Of a DNA stretch of 47,667 nucleotides, positions 41,901-47,667 are shown piece after piece. A program made the position numbers and the translations under genes. The stretch spans positions 1-47,667 of the forward strand of contig CAZTDD010000041.1 in NCBI GenBank assembly GCA_964612675.1. The letters are read 5' to 3'. Position 1 is the stretch's first letter, and each line of letters opens with the position of its first letter. The DNA comes from CAZTDD01 sp964612675 (GTDB lineage Bacteria > Hinthialibacterota > Hinthialibacteria > Hinthialibacterales > JAKPRU01). The notes beneath the pieces are model-generated. The model had not been told where the DNA came from. It ran no database searches and saw nothing but the letters and a program-made list of their open reading frames with translations.

Positions 41901-42424
41901 AGAATATCAAAAACTCCAGTGAACGTATCGCCATTCTCGGTGTCGAGGATTTGACCGGTGTGGTTGAGGTTGCCGTAATGCCGAGCTTGCTGGAATCGAA
42001 AGGGTATTTAATTGATGAGGAGCAGAAGGTGGTTGTAAGCGGCCGTGGGGAGCGCCGTGGCGATCAGATTTCGATACGGGCCTCGACGATATGTACATTT
42101 GAGGAAGCGTGGAATCAGTATATCAGCCGGGTTCATATTCGGATGCACGCTTCGGGGATGGACGATCACCGTTTGCGATCGCTCGGAGAATTGCTTCAAC
42201 AGCAGCCGGGGAGGACGCCGGTGAGCCTTCACATCACCATTCCGCAGTTCGGGGTGGTGGTATACGAGGTCGGGTCGGACTGCTATGTGGCGGCGGGGCG
42301 CGATTTGCAGGAGTCGGTCGAGTTGTTGCTGGAGGAAGAGTCGGTTTGGTTTAGCAAAGCGAACGGGGGTGGGAACGGCAACGGGCGCAACCGGCGCAAC
42401 TACTGGAATTACCAGCGGGGGTGA
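38903..42424 (+). CDS. dnaE: DNA polymerase III subunit alpha, 1173 aa
   Basis: The replicative polymerase. The N-terminal PHP domain has HLHVHSTYSLLDGA (8-21) and TDHGNMHGALEFY. The palm is marked by SPPDIDIDFSDLRRDEVIRYV with Asp404 and Asp406 as catalytic metal ligands; KIGLLKMDFLGLKNL supplies the third Asp. The fingers contain YQEQVMKIA..IAGFTLGQAD. The helix-hairpin-helix (FGLAAIKSVG) and OB-fold (VRIAGIVVSVKRK) follow. The last ~25 residues are Gly/Asn/Arg-rich (NGGGNGNGRNRRNYWN), an unusual low-complexity tail. This is the DnaE1 type without an exonuclease insert. It is preceded by its own strong promoter. Confidence 0.97.
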   Translation: MPGKSFVHLHVHSTYSLLDGACRVSDLVETTRKLGMTALALTDHGNMHGALEFYWACEKEGIQPILGCEVYFTRSHRTDRGKNGEADRDNHHIVLLAENREGYRNLLKMVSIAHLEGFYYRPRVDWETLETYRGGLIATSACMKGEIAELILHDRYDEAKKAAAEYAALFGDDHFYLEVQPNGLPEQRKINRAYREMSDELGIPLVASTDVHYLTAEDADTQDILIRIGTRKTLEDEKKIGGSTKEFYLKSPEIMRRQLPDFQDAIENTTDIARRCNLELKYDGRKLHMPVFQIPSEYKDSEAYLRNLVYKGAEERYGTITEEIEERIERELGVIIGQDFTCYFLIVWDFMRFALEQGISVGPGRGSAAGSVVAFCLRITDIDPLKHGLLFERFLNPERISPPDIDIDFSDLRRDEVIRYVQNKYGHDHVAQIATFGTIKAKNAIRDVGRVMGVPPSECDKICKQVPEELNIRLEAALEKSPELRQIRDQDERYRSLFDRAMSIEGMVRQNSTHAAGIIIAPGDLTDYTPLMRGADKENDICTQYSMKSLEKIGLLKMDFLGLKNLSIIDRCLELIRETRGEEVDITEVPLDDFQTYELLGRAKTNGVFQLESTGMKDILKKLGPTHFSDLVAILALYRPGPLGSGMVDDFIKRKHGQQKITYDHPALEPILKETYGTILYQEQVMKIASAIAGFTLGQADIMRRAMGKKDVDLLNDLKANFLKGASEREVATETAKKLWDLILHFAGYGFNKSHSAAYAIITYRTAWLKAHYPKEFLAALMTADMGNANQIVKYMKDCKEMAIEILPPDINQSGETFTITPSGIRFGLAAIKSVGTSAVRSIIREREMNGEYRSLEDFCSRVEPGVLTRGLAEALIRVGAFDTFGHTRNTHLMAVPTILERAQGTARDRAVGQTSLFGEVEDLGVDSDDDLEEYPELPDDEISRSEKSLLGNFITRNPLAEYEKELALFSMMSAEQLRDESVSLDDVRIAGIVVSVKRKNIKNSSERIAILGVEDLTGVVEVAVMPSLLESKGYLIDEEQKVVVSGRGERRGDQISIRASTICTFEEAWNQYISRVHIRMHASGMDDHRLRSLGELLQQQPGRTPVSLHITIPQFGVVVYEVGSDCYVAAGRDLQESVELLLEEESVWFSKANGGGNGNGRNRRNYWNYQRG

Positions 42425-42483
42425 GATATCGGTGATCGTGTTATCCTTACCGGTGGTTCCAGAAAATCCGAGACTGCACACAT

Positions 42484-42528
42484 GGAAGAGCGGGTAAGCG
42501 GGTGAAGAGTGTGGCCGGTAGACAGACC
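42484..42528 (+). repeat. Dispersed 45-bp repeat, copy A
   Basis: Shares AGAGCGGG..A.GCGGGTGAAGAG, then G.CCGGT, with 44345-44389. Both copies are 3' of coding genes (dnaE and the MntA-like gene), so they may be relics of one mobile or terminator-like element. Confidence 0.5.
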
Positions 42529-42532
42529 TGGT

Positions 42533-42551
42533 GCGGCGCTTCCGACGCCGC
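42533..42551 (+). terminator. Possible dnaE terminator hairpin
   Basis: GCGGCG (42533-42538) and CGCCGC (42546-42551) with a 7-base loop, followed only by TTT. It is about 110 bp after the dnaE stop; a weak terminator at best. Confidence 0.35.
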
Positions 42552-42650
42552 TTTGGAGGAAGTGGATTCTAGAGACAGCCTCCCCGTAGACACGAACGCC
42601 ACAACTCATCCCAGACCCTACTATAGTGTCGCAAATATCTCCTAACTTAT

Positions 42651-42724
42651 CGTCATTCCGAGCGAAGCGAAGCAATCTCAATAGGTTACGAGATCGCTAC
42701 GTCGCTTCGCTCCTCGCGATGACG
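42651..42724. repeat. MITE-like palindromic element
   Basis: A 74-bp imperfect palindrome: CGTCATTCCGAGCGAAGCGA at the left, and TCGCTTCGCTCCTCGCGATG then ACG at the right, with AATCTCAATAGGTTACGAGAT between. Elements of this wording ('CGTCATTCCGAGCGAAGCGA') are scattered through many unrelated bacterial genomes as small non-autonomous repeats; that link is from memory. It carries no open frame. Confidence 0.6.
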
Positions 42725-42840
42725 GTCGGAGGAGGCGCGAATATGTTACAAACGCGTCGGGATACTACACTAGCGGGTGGAATCTTGTTAACGCGAATCC
42801 TGGAACCACAGATGGCAAGACCTCTCGTCACAAGCAGATG

Positions 42841-42999
42841 CCAAAACCTCTCCCACAAGCGTTTGACCCCAAAGGGGTCAACTAATTTAGCCAGGGGCAC
42901 CCGCCCCTGGAAATAGATGCAAAAACCTCTGCTCACAAGCGTTTGACCCCGAAGGGGTCAGGTAATTTAGCCGGGGGCACCCGCCCCTGGAAACAGAGG
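42841..42999. repeat. Two tandem 80-bp repeats, each with two hairpins
   Basis: Copies at 42841-42919 and 42920-42999. Each reads AAAACCTCT, CACAAGCGTT, a hairpin TGACCCC/GGGGTCA (3-base loop, 42864-42880 and 42944-42960), TAATTTAGCC, then a hairpin CCAGGGGC/GCCCCTGG with loop ACCC (42891-42910; CCGGGGGC in copy 2, 42971-42990). The A-to-G change keeps a G-U pair in RNA. Partial units AAGACCTCTCGTCACAAGC and CAAAACCTCTCCCAAGC flank both sides. It is not a CRISPR: no unique spacers are present. Confidence 0.7.
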
Positions 43000-43417
43000 C
43001 CAAAACCTCTCCCAAGCCCCAATCGGGGCGAAGTTGTCCAAACAAAACTCTCTCCATCCTCCTCCCACTGTCGACAGATTACTTCGTCCCTTCAGGACTT
43101 ATCTGATTTTTTTTGATTTCCGGCTGATTTCCTCCAGGGGCGTTGCCCACTGGCTATCGTACCTCACCCCGTTGGGGTGATAAGGAAGATCGATTCTTTG
43201 CCGCTCAGGGGTTCCATGCCCGCGCTCAAGGTGCTGTTGCGCCTCCCGGGGATTGCAGGTGAAAGACCACCGGGTATTCCTCTCGTCTCCCGATTACAAA
43301 ACAGCCTTTCGCTTCTGGCATGGCACCCTCTACGGAGAGCTTATCCGTACACCGGTTTGTGCACTTCTTCTTCGGGTAACGCTTCGTTACACAAGATGTA
43401 ATAGGTGACTTTTCTTG
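43000..43417. other. Non-coding, repeat-derived stretch before the HepT-like gene
   Basis: No gene is seen. It includes a hairpin TCACCCC-GTT-GGGGTGA (43164-43180) of the same make-up as the 80-bp repeats. The tail TCGGGTAACG..TTACACAAGATGTAATAGG (~43373-43404) recurs in diverged form at about 44569-44590 (TCGGGTAACGATCCATTACA), so this gap and the one at 44283-44630 share ancestry. Confidence 0.5.
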
Positions 43418-43446
43418 TTGACAGCCTCGATTTATGGGCGGATAAT
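43418..43446 (+). promoter_or_regulatory. Promoter of the HepT/MntA-type operon
   Basis: A perfect -35 TTGACA (43418-43423), 17-bp spacer and -10 GATAAT (43441-43446; five of six). The start point, near 43453, leaves a ~108-base leader before the ATG at 43561. Confidence 0.7.
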
Positions 43447-43490
43447 TATGTTGTCGGGGTTCGATTGGAAGCGTCTTCTCAGAAGAATTC

Positions 43491-43524
43491 TCCTGTCGCT
43501 GCTTCCAAACCGCAAGCGACAGGA
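43491..43524 (+). promoter_or_regulatory. 10-bp leader hairpin ahead of the HepT-like gene
   Basis: TCCTGTCGCT (43491-43500) and AGCGACAGGA (43515-43524) pair perfectly around a 14-base loop; GTTTTT follows seven bases later. It could act as an attenuator or be an operator for the toxin-antitoxin complex at DNA level. Both are inference. Confidence 0.5.
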
Positions 43525-43560
43525 TCCAGCGTTTTTGCGGTAACCTAGAGAACATTGGAT

Positions 43561-43977
43561 ATGACGCTTGACATTCGATGGAAACAGCGGTTTGAGAATT
43601 TCGATCGTGCTTTTTCGCTCTTGCGCGAGCCGGTTGAGAGGGGTGTCGAGAGGCTGTCAGACCTGGAAAAAGAGGGGATGATCCAGCGGTTTGAATACAC
43701 GCTGGAACTGGCCTGGAATACGCTCAAGGATTATATGGAGTATGAGGGCAAGACGATCGTTCCCGTGACCCCGCGCACAATCGTCAAGGAAGCGTTTGCC
43801 GCCCGCATTCTGCCCGACGGCCAGGTCTGGATTGATATGCTTAACCATCGCAACCTGTTGTCGCACACGTATGACTCGAAGACCTTTGACGAGGCTGTGG
43901 TAGCCATCGGGGACCGCTACTACCCGGCAATCAAGCAATTGCATCAGTGGTTTATGGCACGGAGACACGAAACATGA
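43561..43977 (+). CDS. HepT-like (HI0074 family) HEPN protein, 138 aa
   Basis: Four-helix bundle protein of the 'nucleotidyltransferase substrate-binding' HI0074 group. The RX4HXY signature of HEPN RNases is intact: Arg97, His102, Tyr104 in NHRNLLSHTYDS. The N-terminal part RFEYTLELAWNTLKDYMEYEG is the family's other conserved block. In HepT/MntA systems the partner adds AMP to the Tyr of this motif and so silences the toxin. The stop overlaps the next start (ATGA). An in-frame TTG six bases earlier (43555) is an alternative start. Confidence 0.85.
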   Translation: MTLDIRWKQRFENFDRAFSLLREPVERGVERLSDLEKEGMIQRFEYTLELAWNTLKDYMEYEGKTIVPVTPRTIVKEAFAARILPDGQVWIDMLNHRNLLSHTYDSKTFDEAVVAIGDRYYPAIKQLHQWFMARRHET

Positions 43978-44282
43978 CGCGTGGAGGTTTGACCGAGCAT
44001 GAATGGGATCTCATCCGGGCAGTTCTCGCCCGGCACAGTGAGGTGACCGGCGCGCTTTTGTTCGGGTCGCGTGCGAAGGGCGCGGCAGTGCCCGCATCGG
44101 ACATTGACTTGGTTCTCGAAGGGGTCGACGATCCACTCAAGGCCGAAGCGATTGCAGACGAACTGGAAGATTTACCGTTACCCTACCGTTTTGATGTGAA
44201 GGCGTTGTCCGCCGTTCAACACCGCCCATTACGTGATCATATCGAGAGAGTTGGAGTGCGCGTCTACGATCCGGTAGGGTAA
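43974..44282 (+). CDS. MntA-like minimal nucleotidyltransferase antitoxin, 102 aa
   Basis: Minimal nucleotidyltransferase with the complete GS-X10-D-X-D motif: Gly31-Ser32 (LLFGSRAKG) and Asp43, Asp45 (SDIDLVLEG). This is the family that AMPylates the HEPN toxin. The ATG overlaps the HepT-like stop by four bases. Length (102) is normal for HI0073-type proteins. The pair looks intact and sits in a repeat-rich gap, as often seen for mobile defence or addiction modules. Confidence 0.85.
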   Translation: MTRGGLTEHEWDLIRAVLARHSEVTGALLFGSRAKGAAVPASDIDLVLEGVDDPLKAEAIADELEDLPLPYRFDVKALSAVQHRPLRDHIERVGVRVYDPVG

Positions 44283-44344
44283 TACGAAGAAGGAATTGGC
44301 AATCCGAGCGGGGACGCTCAGGACACCAAAACCCAGCACGTTGA

Positions 44345-44389
44345 GGAGCGGGCACGCGGGTGAAGAGCTTGACCGGTTGGGAGACACGG
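44345..44389 (+). repeat. Dispersed 45-bp repeat, copy B
   Basis: GAGGAGCGGGCACGCGGGTG, then AAGAGCTTGACCGGTT: the diverged partner of 42484-42528. The rest of 44283-44586 contains no gene. Confidence 0.45.
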
Positions 44390-44586
44390 CCTACTGCGAA
44401 GCATAAACCACCACCTATTGTCTGAATCCGGATGGTCGGGATGGAAAGATATTCAGGATGGGTTTCGGGGAGTTGTTATCCTGTTCATCCTTCTATCCCG
44501 GCTATCCTGGTGCGGACAGGGAGCGAATCCTCTCCATTGGTTGCCCGCCCGCCTCACTCGGGTAACGATCCATTACACGATATAGG

Positions 44587-44615
44587 ATAGTTGAGTTTGC
44601 CTATAGTTGAGTTTG
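44587..44615 (+). promoter_or_regulatory. Direct repeats upstream of a promoter
   Basis: ATAGTTGAGTTTG occurs twice with a 16-bp period (44587-44599 and 44603-44615), ending 15 bp before the -35 box at 44631. The position suits an activator or response-regulator site; no factor is identified. Confidence 0.4.
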
Positions 44616-44630
44616 GCAGTGTTTACCGCC

Positions 44631-44658
44631 TTGACAGGTTAGGGGGGGTATGCATAAT
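44631..44658 (+). promoter_or_regulatory. Promoter of the lectin/C25-like gene
   Basis: A perfect TTGACA (44631-44636), 16-bp spacer and CATAAT (44653-44658; five of six). GGGGAGAG lies before the ATG at 44715. Confidence 0.6.
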
Positions 44659-44714
44659 ACGGACTAACATACTCTGTGTGTATCATCAGAATGGTTAGGA
44701 AAGGGGAGAGTCGT

Positions 44715-45368
44715 ATGAGAACTTGGGTTTGGTGTTTGGGTTTGGCGGTAATCGCGGTGGGCGCGGTTTCGGCGGAGCCCATCGGGATTTTCGAGGACCA
44801 TGTGGACATTGAGTGGGAAGGCCAATTAGGTGCGCCCGGAAGCGCCACTTATGACGCCGCATCGGACACCTATGTCATTGAGGGCAGCGGTGCTGATGTG
44901 TGGACGAACACGGGCGACAATTTCCACTTCGCGTACACAACGGTAACAGGCGATTTTGACTTCCGCGCCGACGTTTTCATCGAAGGCGGTCTGCCGGAGC
45001 AGGATTGGATCAAAGCGATGCTGATGGCCCGCGAGAGCCTGGACGGTGACGCGATGTACGTGTCAACCCGATGCCGCCGAGACGGCCAGTTCAGCACCCA
45101 GTGGCGTGCAGAACAACACGGTCCCACTGAGTCCACATACCACGGTTTTAGATATACACCTTTGGGAGAACCTTATCCAATGCGCCAGCGTTTTGAGCGT
45201 GTACAAAACACGTTCAACACATACTATTTGGATGAATCCGGAAATTGGGTATTAGTTGACACCAACGAACTAATACTCAACGATCCGATACTTCTCGGTT
45301 TTGGAGTTACTGCCCACGACACTGGTGAAATCGCCACCGGGACCTTCAGTAACGTAGTATTAACGTAG
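44715..45368 (+). CDS. Secreted lectin-like domain, N-terminal piece of a frameshifted multidomain protein, 217 aa
   Basis: Signal peptide (WCLGLAVIAVGAVSAE) then a concanavalin/DUF1349-type beta-sandwich: GDFDFRADVFIEGGLPEQDWIKAMLMARES-like strands and GFGVTAHDTGEIATGTFSNVVLT at the end. As it stands the protein stops at TAG 45366-45368. That stop exists only because an 11-bp unit is doubled at 45351-45372; without one copy the frame continues ...SNVVLLAEGEEKPTPAP into the NTPT linker and the domains downstream. The start follows GGGGAGAG. Confidence 0.75.
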   Translation: MRTWVWCLGLAVIAVGAVSAEPIGIFEDHVDIEWEGQLGAPGSATYDAASDTYVIEGSGADVWTNTGDNFHFAYTTVTGDFDFRADVFIEGGLPEQDWIKAMLMARESLDGDAMYVSTRCRRDGQFSTQWRAEQHGPTESTYHGFRYTPLGEPYPMRQRFERVQNTFNTYYLDESGNWVLVDTNELILNDPILLGFGVTAHDTGEIATGTFSNVVLT

Positions 45369-45372
45369 TATT
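45351..45372 (+). repeat. 11-bp tandem duplication causing a frameshift
   Basis: AACGTAGTATT occurs twice without a gap (45351-45361, 45362-45372). Eleven bases shift the frame, so the lectin-like part ends prematurely. Removing one copy restores a single reading frame across the junction. Confidence 0.9.
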
Positions 45373-47667
45373 ACTAGCGGAAGGCGAGGAGAAGCCAACA
45401 CCGGCTCCGGTGGCCACGAATACGCCAACACCTCCGGACTCGCCGAGCAATACACCCACGTTCACTCACACGCCGCCCCGGGTGCCCACAAACACACCGA
45501 CCTTCACCAGAACGCCGACGTCGAAGCCGACTGCCACGCCAACGTCACGCCCCGTGTTGCCAACCAACACACCGACGTTCACACGAACGCCAACGCCTCA
45601 GCCGACGAACACACCGACACAAATGCCGACACACACGCCCACGCTGACTCCAACGCTTGTGCCACTCGAAGCGCCAAGGAATGTGATCCTTGAACTGGAT
45701 CGAGAAATGAAGACATTCCTGGTTTCCTGGACATCGCCCACAACTCCTGACTCCTTCCGTGTCCACCTCTATAAAGATGCAGCGTTCTATCGGGAAGCCA
45801 TCGCTTCGGGTTCTGAGCGGAGCACCACCATTCGTGTGGTCGATTACGGGGACTATCAGGCCTTTGTTCAGGCGGAAATGAGCGACGGCCGACAAACTGA
45901 TTTCATCAAGTCCAGCGTGATCACATGGCAGGCTGAGGCGGTTCCGACTCCTACGTTTACAAGCACAAACACGCCAACGGCCACCAATACGCCTACCCAG
46001 GAACCTTCGGCCGAGAAGACGGATTTCCTGTTGAAAGTCGTCGACAAGAATTCACTGGCGCCCGTTGCCGGAGCGATTGTGTTTTCTGAAGCGGTCGGAG
46101 TCTTTGCACGGACGGACGAAAGTGGCCTTGCGACTCTGTCGGGTGTGCCGGTGGGGACGATCACCGTCACGATTACGAAGAGCGATTATCTGGAAGAGTC
46201 GTTCGATATAGAAGTAAAAACTCTCGGGAGTAGCCAGATTCTCTTGAGCCCGGAAGTGGAACCACCCACGGCCACACCGACGCCTACTCAAACACCTCGA
46301 GTCGAAGTTACGCCGACTCACACACCACCCCAAGGCAACCTGACCTTGATCGTCATATCGCAGACGCGACTGGAAAAACGTTACGGTGCGGAACGAGTCG
46401 CGAGATTTCTCGAAAAACTGATGAACTTGCTTGAACATCCATCGGTCCGCGGCGAGTTGGTCGATTTGGATTTGAATCCGTCCCTCCGGAATCTGTTCCA
46501 GGAGTGGGACGCGAACACACGCCGTCTGGCGGACGCGACCGCATCGGGGCGCAGAACGAACGTACTGAAGGCCAATATGGTTGCTACAGGCATCAAGACC
46601 ATCATCGGCAACCAACGCGACCGTGTTCGAAATGAAACGGTCGAGTACGTCCTTCTAATCGGTTCGGACGAATCGCTGCCTCACTACCGTCTCCCGGACC
46701 TGTCACGATCCAAATACGGCGAATCGAATTACTCGAAGAAACTCCTCGATGTCACGCACCCGGTCGGCGCAGCATTGGATACGAATCATGTCTTGGCGGA
46801 CGATTTTTATGCGGATGCGACGCCGAAATCGTACGTTATTCTTGATCGCGAGTTCTATTTGCCTGATTTGAGAATCGGGCGGCTTGTCGAGACACCCGAA
46901 GAAATGGGCGCGTTGATCGACGCGTATCTCGCGCTGGACGGGAAGATCCACTTCGATCGCGGCTTTGTCGCGGGAAGTGATACCTTCTCGAATGGTGTCG
47001 ATCGAGTCAAACAGGTGCTTCAAGCGGATCTTGGCGACGTGACGCGCCTTTCTGAAGATAGCGGAGACCCGTTCGAATTGGTGGACGGTCTGAATCAGGG
47101 CAGCACGGTCAATATGTTCGGCCTTCACGGGAACCATGCTTCGATCTTCCGCCGAGGTGGCGAAGGAGAACTGACCGCCAAAAGGATTGATCAGTTTGTC
47201 GAGGAGGAGAAGGTCAAAGGCAAGATCGTCATGAATTTCGGCAGCCATGGCGGTTTGAACGTGGATGAGAGCAATGATGTGGATACCGAGGATGTGGTCC
47301 AAACGTTCGCTTCAAAGGGTGTGGGCGCCTATATCGGCACCACGGCGTATGCGGGTGCGAGTAATGCGAGCGTTGGGTTTACGGAGGATCTGGCGTCGCG
47401 GTTTGTTCATTCCCTCGTTTCGGGCAAAGAAGCGGAGACTGTTGGCGGCGCGCTGCGTGAAGCGAAGCGGGAGTATGTCATAAACGAACATAATGGAATC
47501 CGGAATTCGAATTTATCCGATGATGAGATTCGAAATAATATCGGTGAGGATGAGAAGGTCGTTTCGGGGATGAATTTGTACGGGTTACCGATGTATACAG
47601 TGACGTCCAGCAACGCCCCCGCCGATCCGCACTTGGCGATGGGGTACGGAAAAGAGTCAACCCCCTC
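45371..47667 (+). pseudogene. C-terminal piece: NTPT linkers, Fn3-like, regulatory-like and C25-like domains (runs off the window)
   Basis: Open from 45353 to the window edge without a stop, but with no ATG and no ribosome-binding site near its start. Thr/Pro-rich linkers (NTPTFTRTPT type) lie at 45395-45660, 45940-46010 and 46260-46330. A fibronectin-like domain is at 45661-45930, a carboxypeptidase-regulatory-like domain (VVDKNSLAPVAGAIVF) at 46020-46250, and from 46335 a caspase-like C25 fold: YVLLIGSDESLP, DLRIGRLVETPEEM, then FGLHGNHAS (the His position). Where C25 peptidases read G-C-H-S-G, this has GSHGG: Ser (codon 47243-47245) replaces the catalytic Cys, and no Cys occurs in the visible part. 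It is probably the body of the 44715 gene; the end lies outside the window. Confidence 0.7.
47657..47667. repeat. Start of a further dispersed-repeat copy, cut by the window edge
   Basis: TCAACCCCCTC, identical to the flank at 8639-8649 and 18872-18883 that precedes the GGGGG hairpins. The window may stop because the assembly stopped in a repeat. Confidence 0.5.

Noticed and set aside
42841..43000. CRISPR array
   Set aside because: Units are contiguous 80-bp repeats without unique spacers and no cas genes are present.
45351..45372. Programmed ribosomal frameshift joining lectin-like and C25-like parts
   Set aside because: No slippery heptamer or downstream structure is seen, while an exact tandem duplication explains the shift.
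45395..45660. Tandem ACACCGACG-type DNA repeats as a CRISPR or satellite
   Set aside because: They encode an in-frame Thr/Pro linker between domains.

Overview
The window looks like part of a chromosome from an uncultured Gram-negative bacterium. A heptose gene (sedoheptulose-7-phosphate isomerase fused to heptose adenylyltransferase) and a CgeB-like glycosyltransferase point to a lipopolysaccharide-bearing outer membrane. The secreted proteins have Thr/Pro 'NTPT' linkers, pre-peptidase modules, DUF1080 domains, a C25-like domain and a thioester alpha-2-macroglobulin. This mix is common in poorly cultured PVC/FCB-type phyla; the phylum itself is inference and cannot be settled from this sequence. 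No rRNA, tRNA, CRISPR array, complete insertion sequence or prophage was seen.

Layout. 1-545: a small, partly decayed toxin-antitoxin locus behind an operator-like palindrome. 690-1136: a DUF2267 protein. 1383-6689: a very large secreted alpha-2-macroglobulin with an intact thioester. 6869-7806: a two-gene operon of a RelE-like protein and a Shedu-like (DUF4263) nuclease. 7950-8528: an iron-sulfur flavoprotein. 8852-16091: a complete F-type ATP synthase operon (Z-I-a-c-b-delta-alpha-gamma-beta-epsilon). 16224-18788: a GH4 glycosidase and tryptophanyl-tRNA synthetase. 18970-22132 (minus): the glycosyltransferase and the heptose fusion gene. 22369-23416: a HIT protein and a DUF433/DUF5615 toxin-antitoxin pair. 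23474-27274: two divergent secreted proteins (pre-peptidase/beta-propeller and tandem DUF1080).

27608-38630 is the most unusual region. It holds a 2472-residue protein of unknown family with an ATP-grasp-like C-terminal region, then a 495-residue ATP-grasp protein. After a 290-bp leader that can fold into several hairpins comes a KamA-family radical SAM enzyme. At the two positions that set substrate choice this enzyme carries Lys487 and Asn525, the glutamate 2,3-aminomutase pattern, rather than the two Asp of lysine 2,3-aminomutase. My reading is a possible system that makes beta-glutamate and activates or ligates it; this is a hypothesis.

38903-42424 is dnaE. About 1.1 kb of repeat-rich non-coding DNA follows, then a HepT/MntA-type toxin-antitoxin pair (43561-44282). 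The window ends in a large secreted multidomain protein (lectin-like domain, NTPT linkers, fibronectin-like and regulatory-like domains, C25-like domain) that is split by an exact 11-bp tandem duplication and runs off the right edge. A dispersed hairpin repeat (core CCTCCCCCGATCTTCGGGGG) sits in several intergenic gaps, and the window stops inside what looks like another copy.
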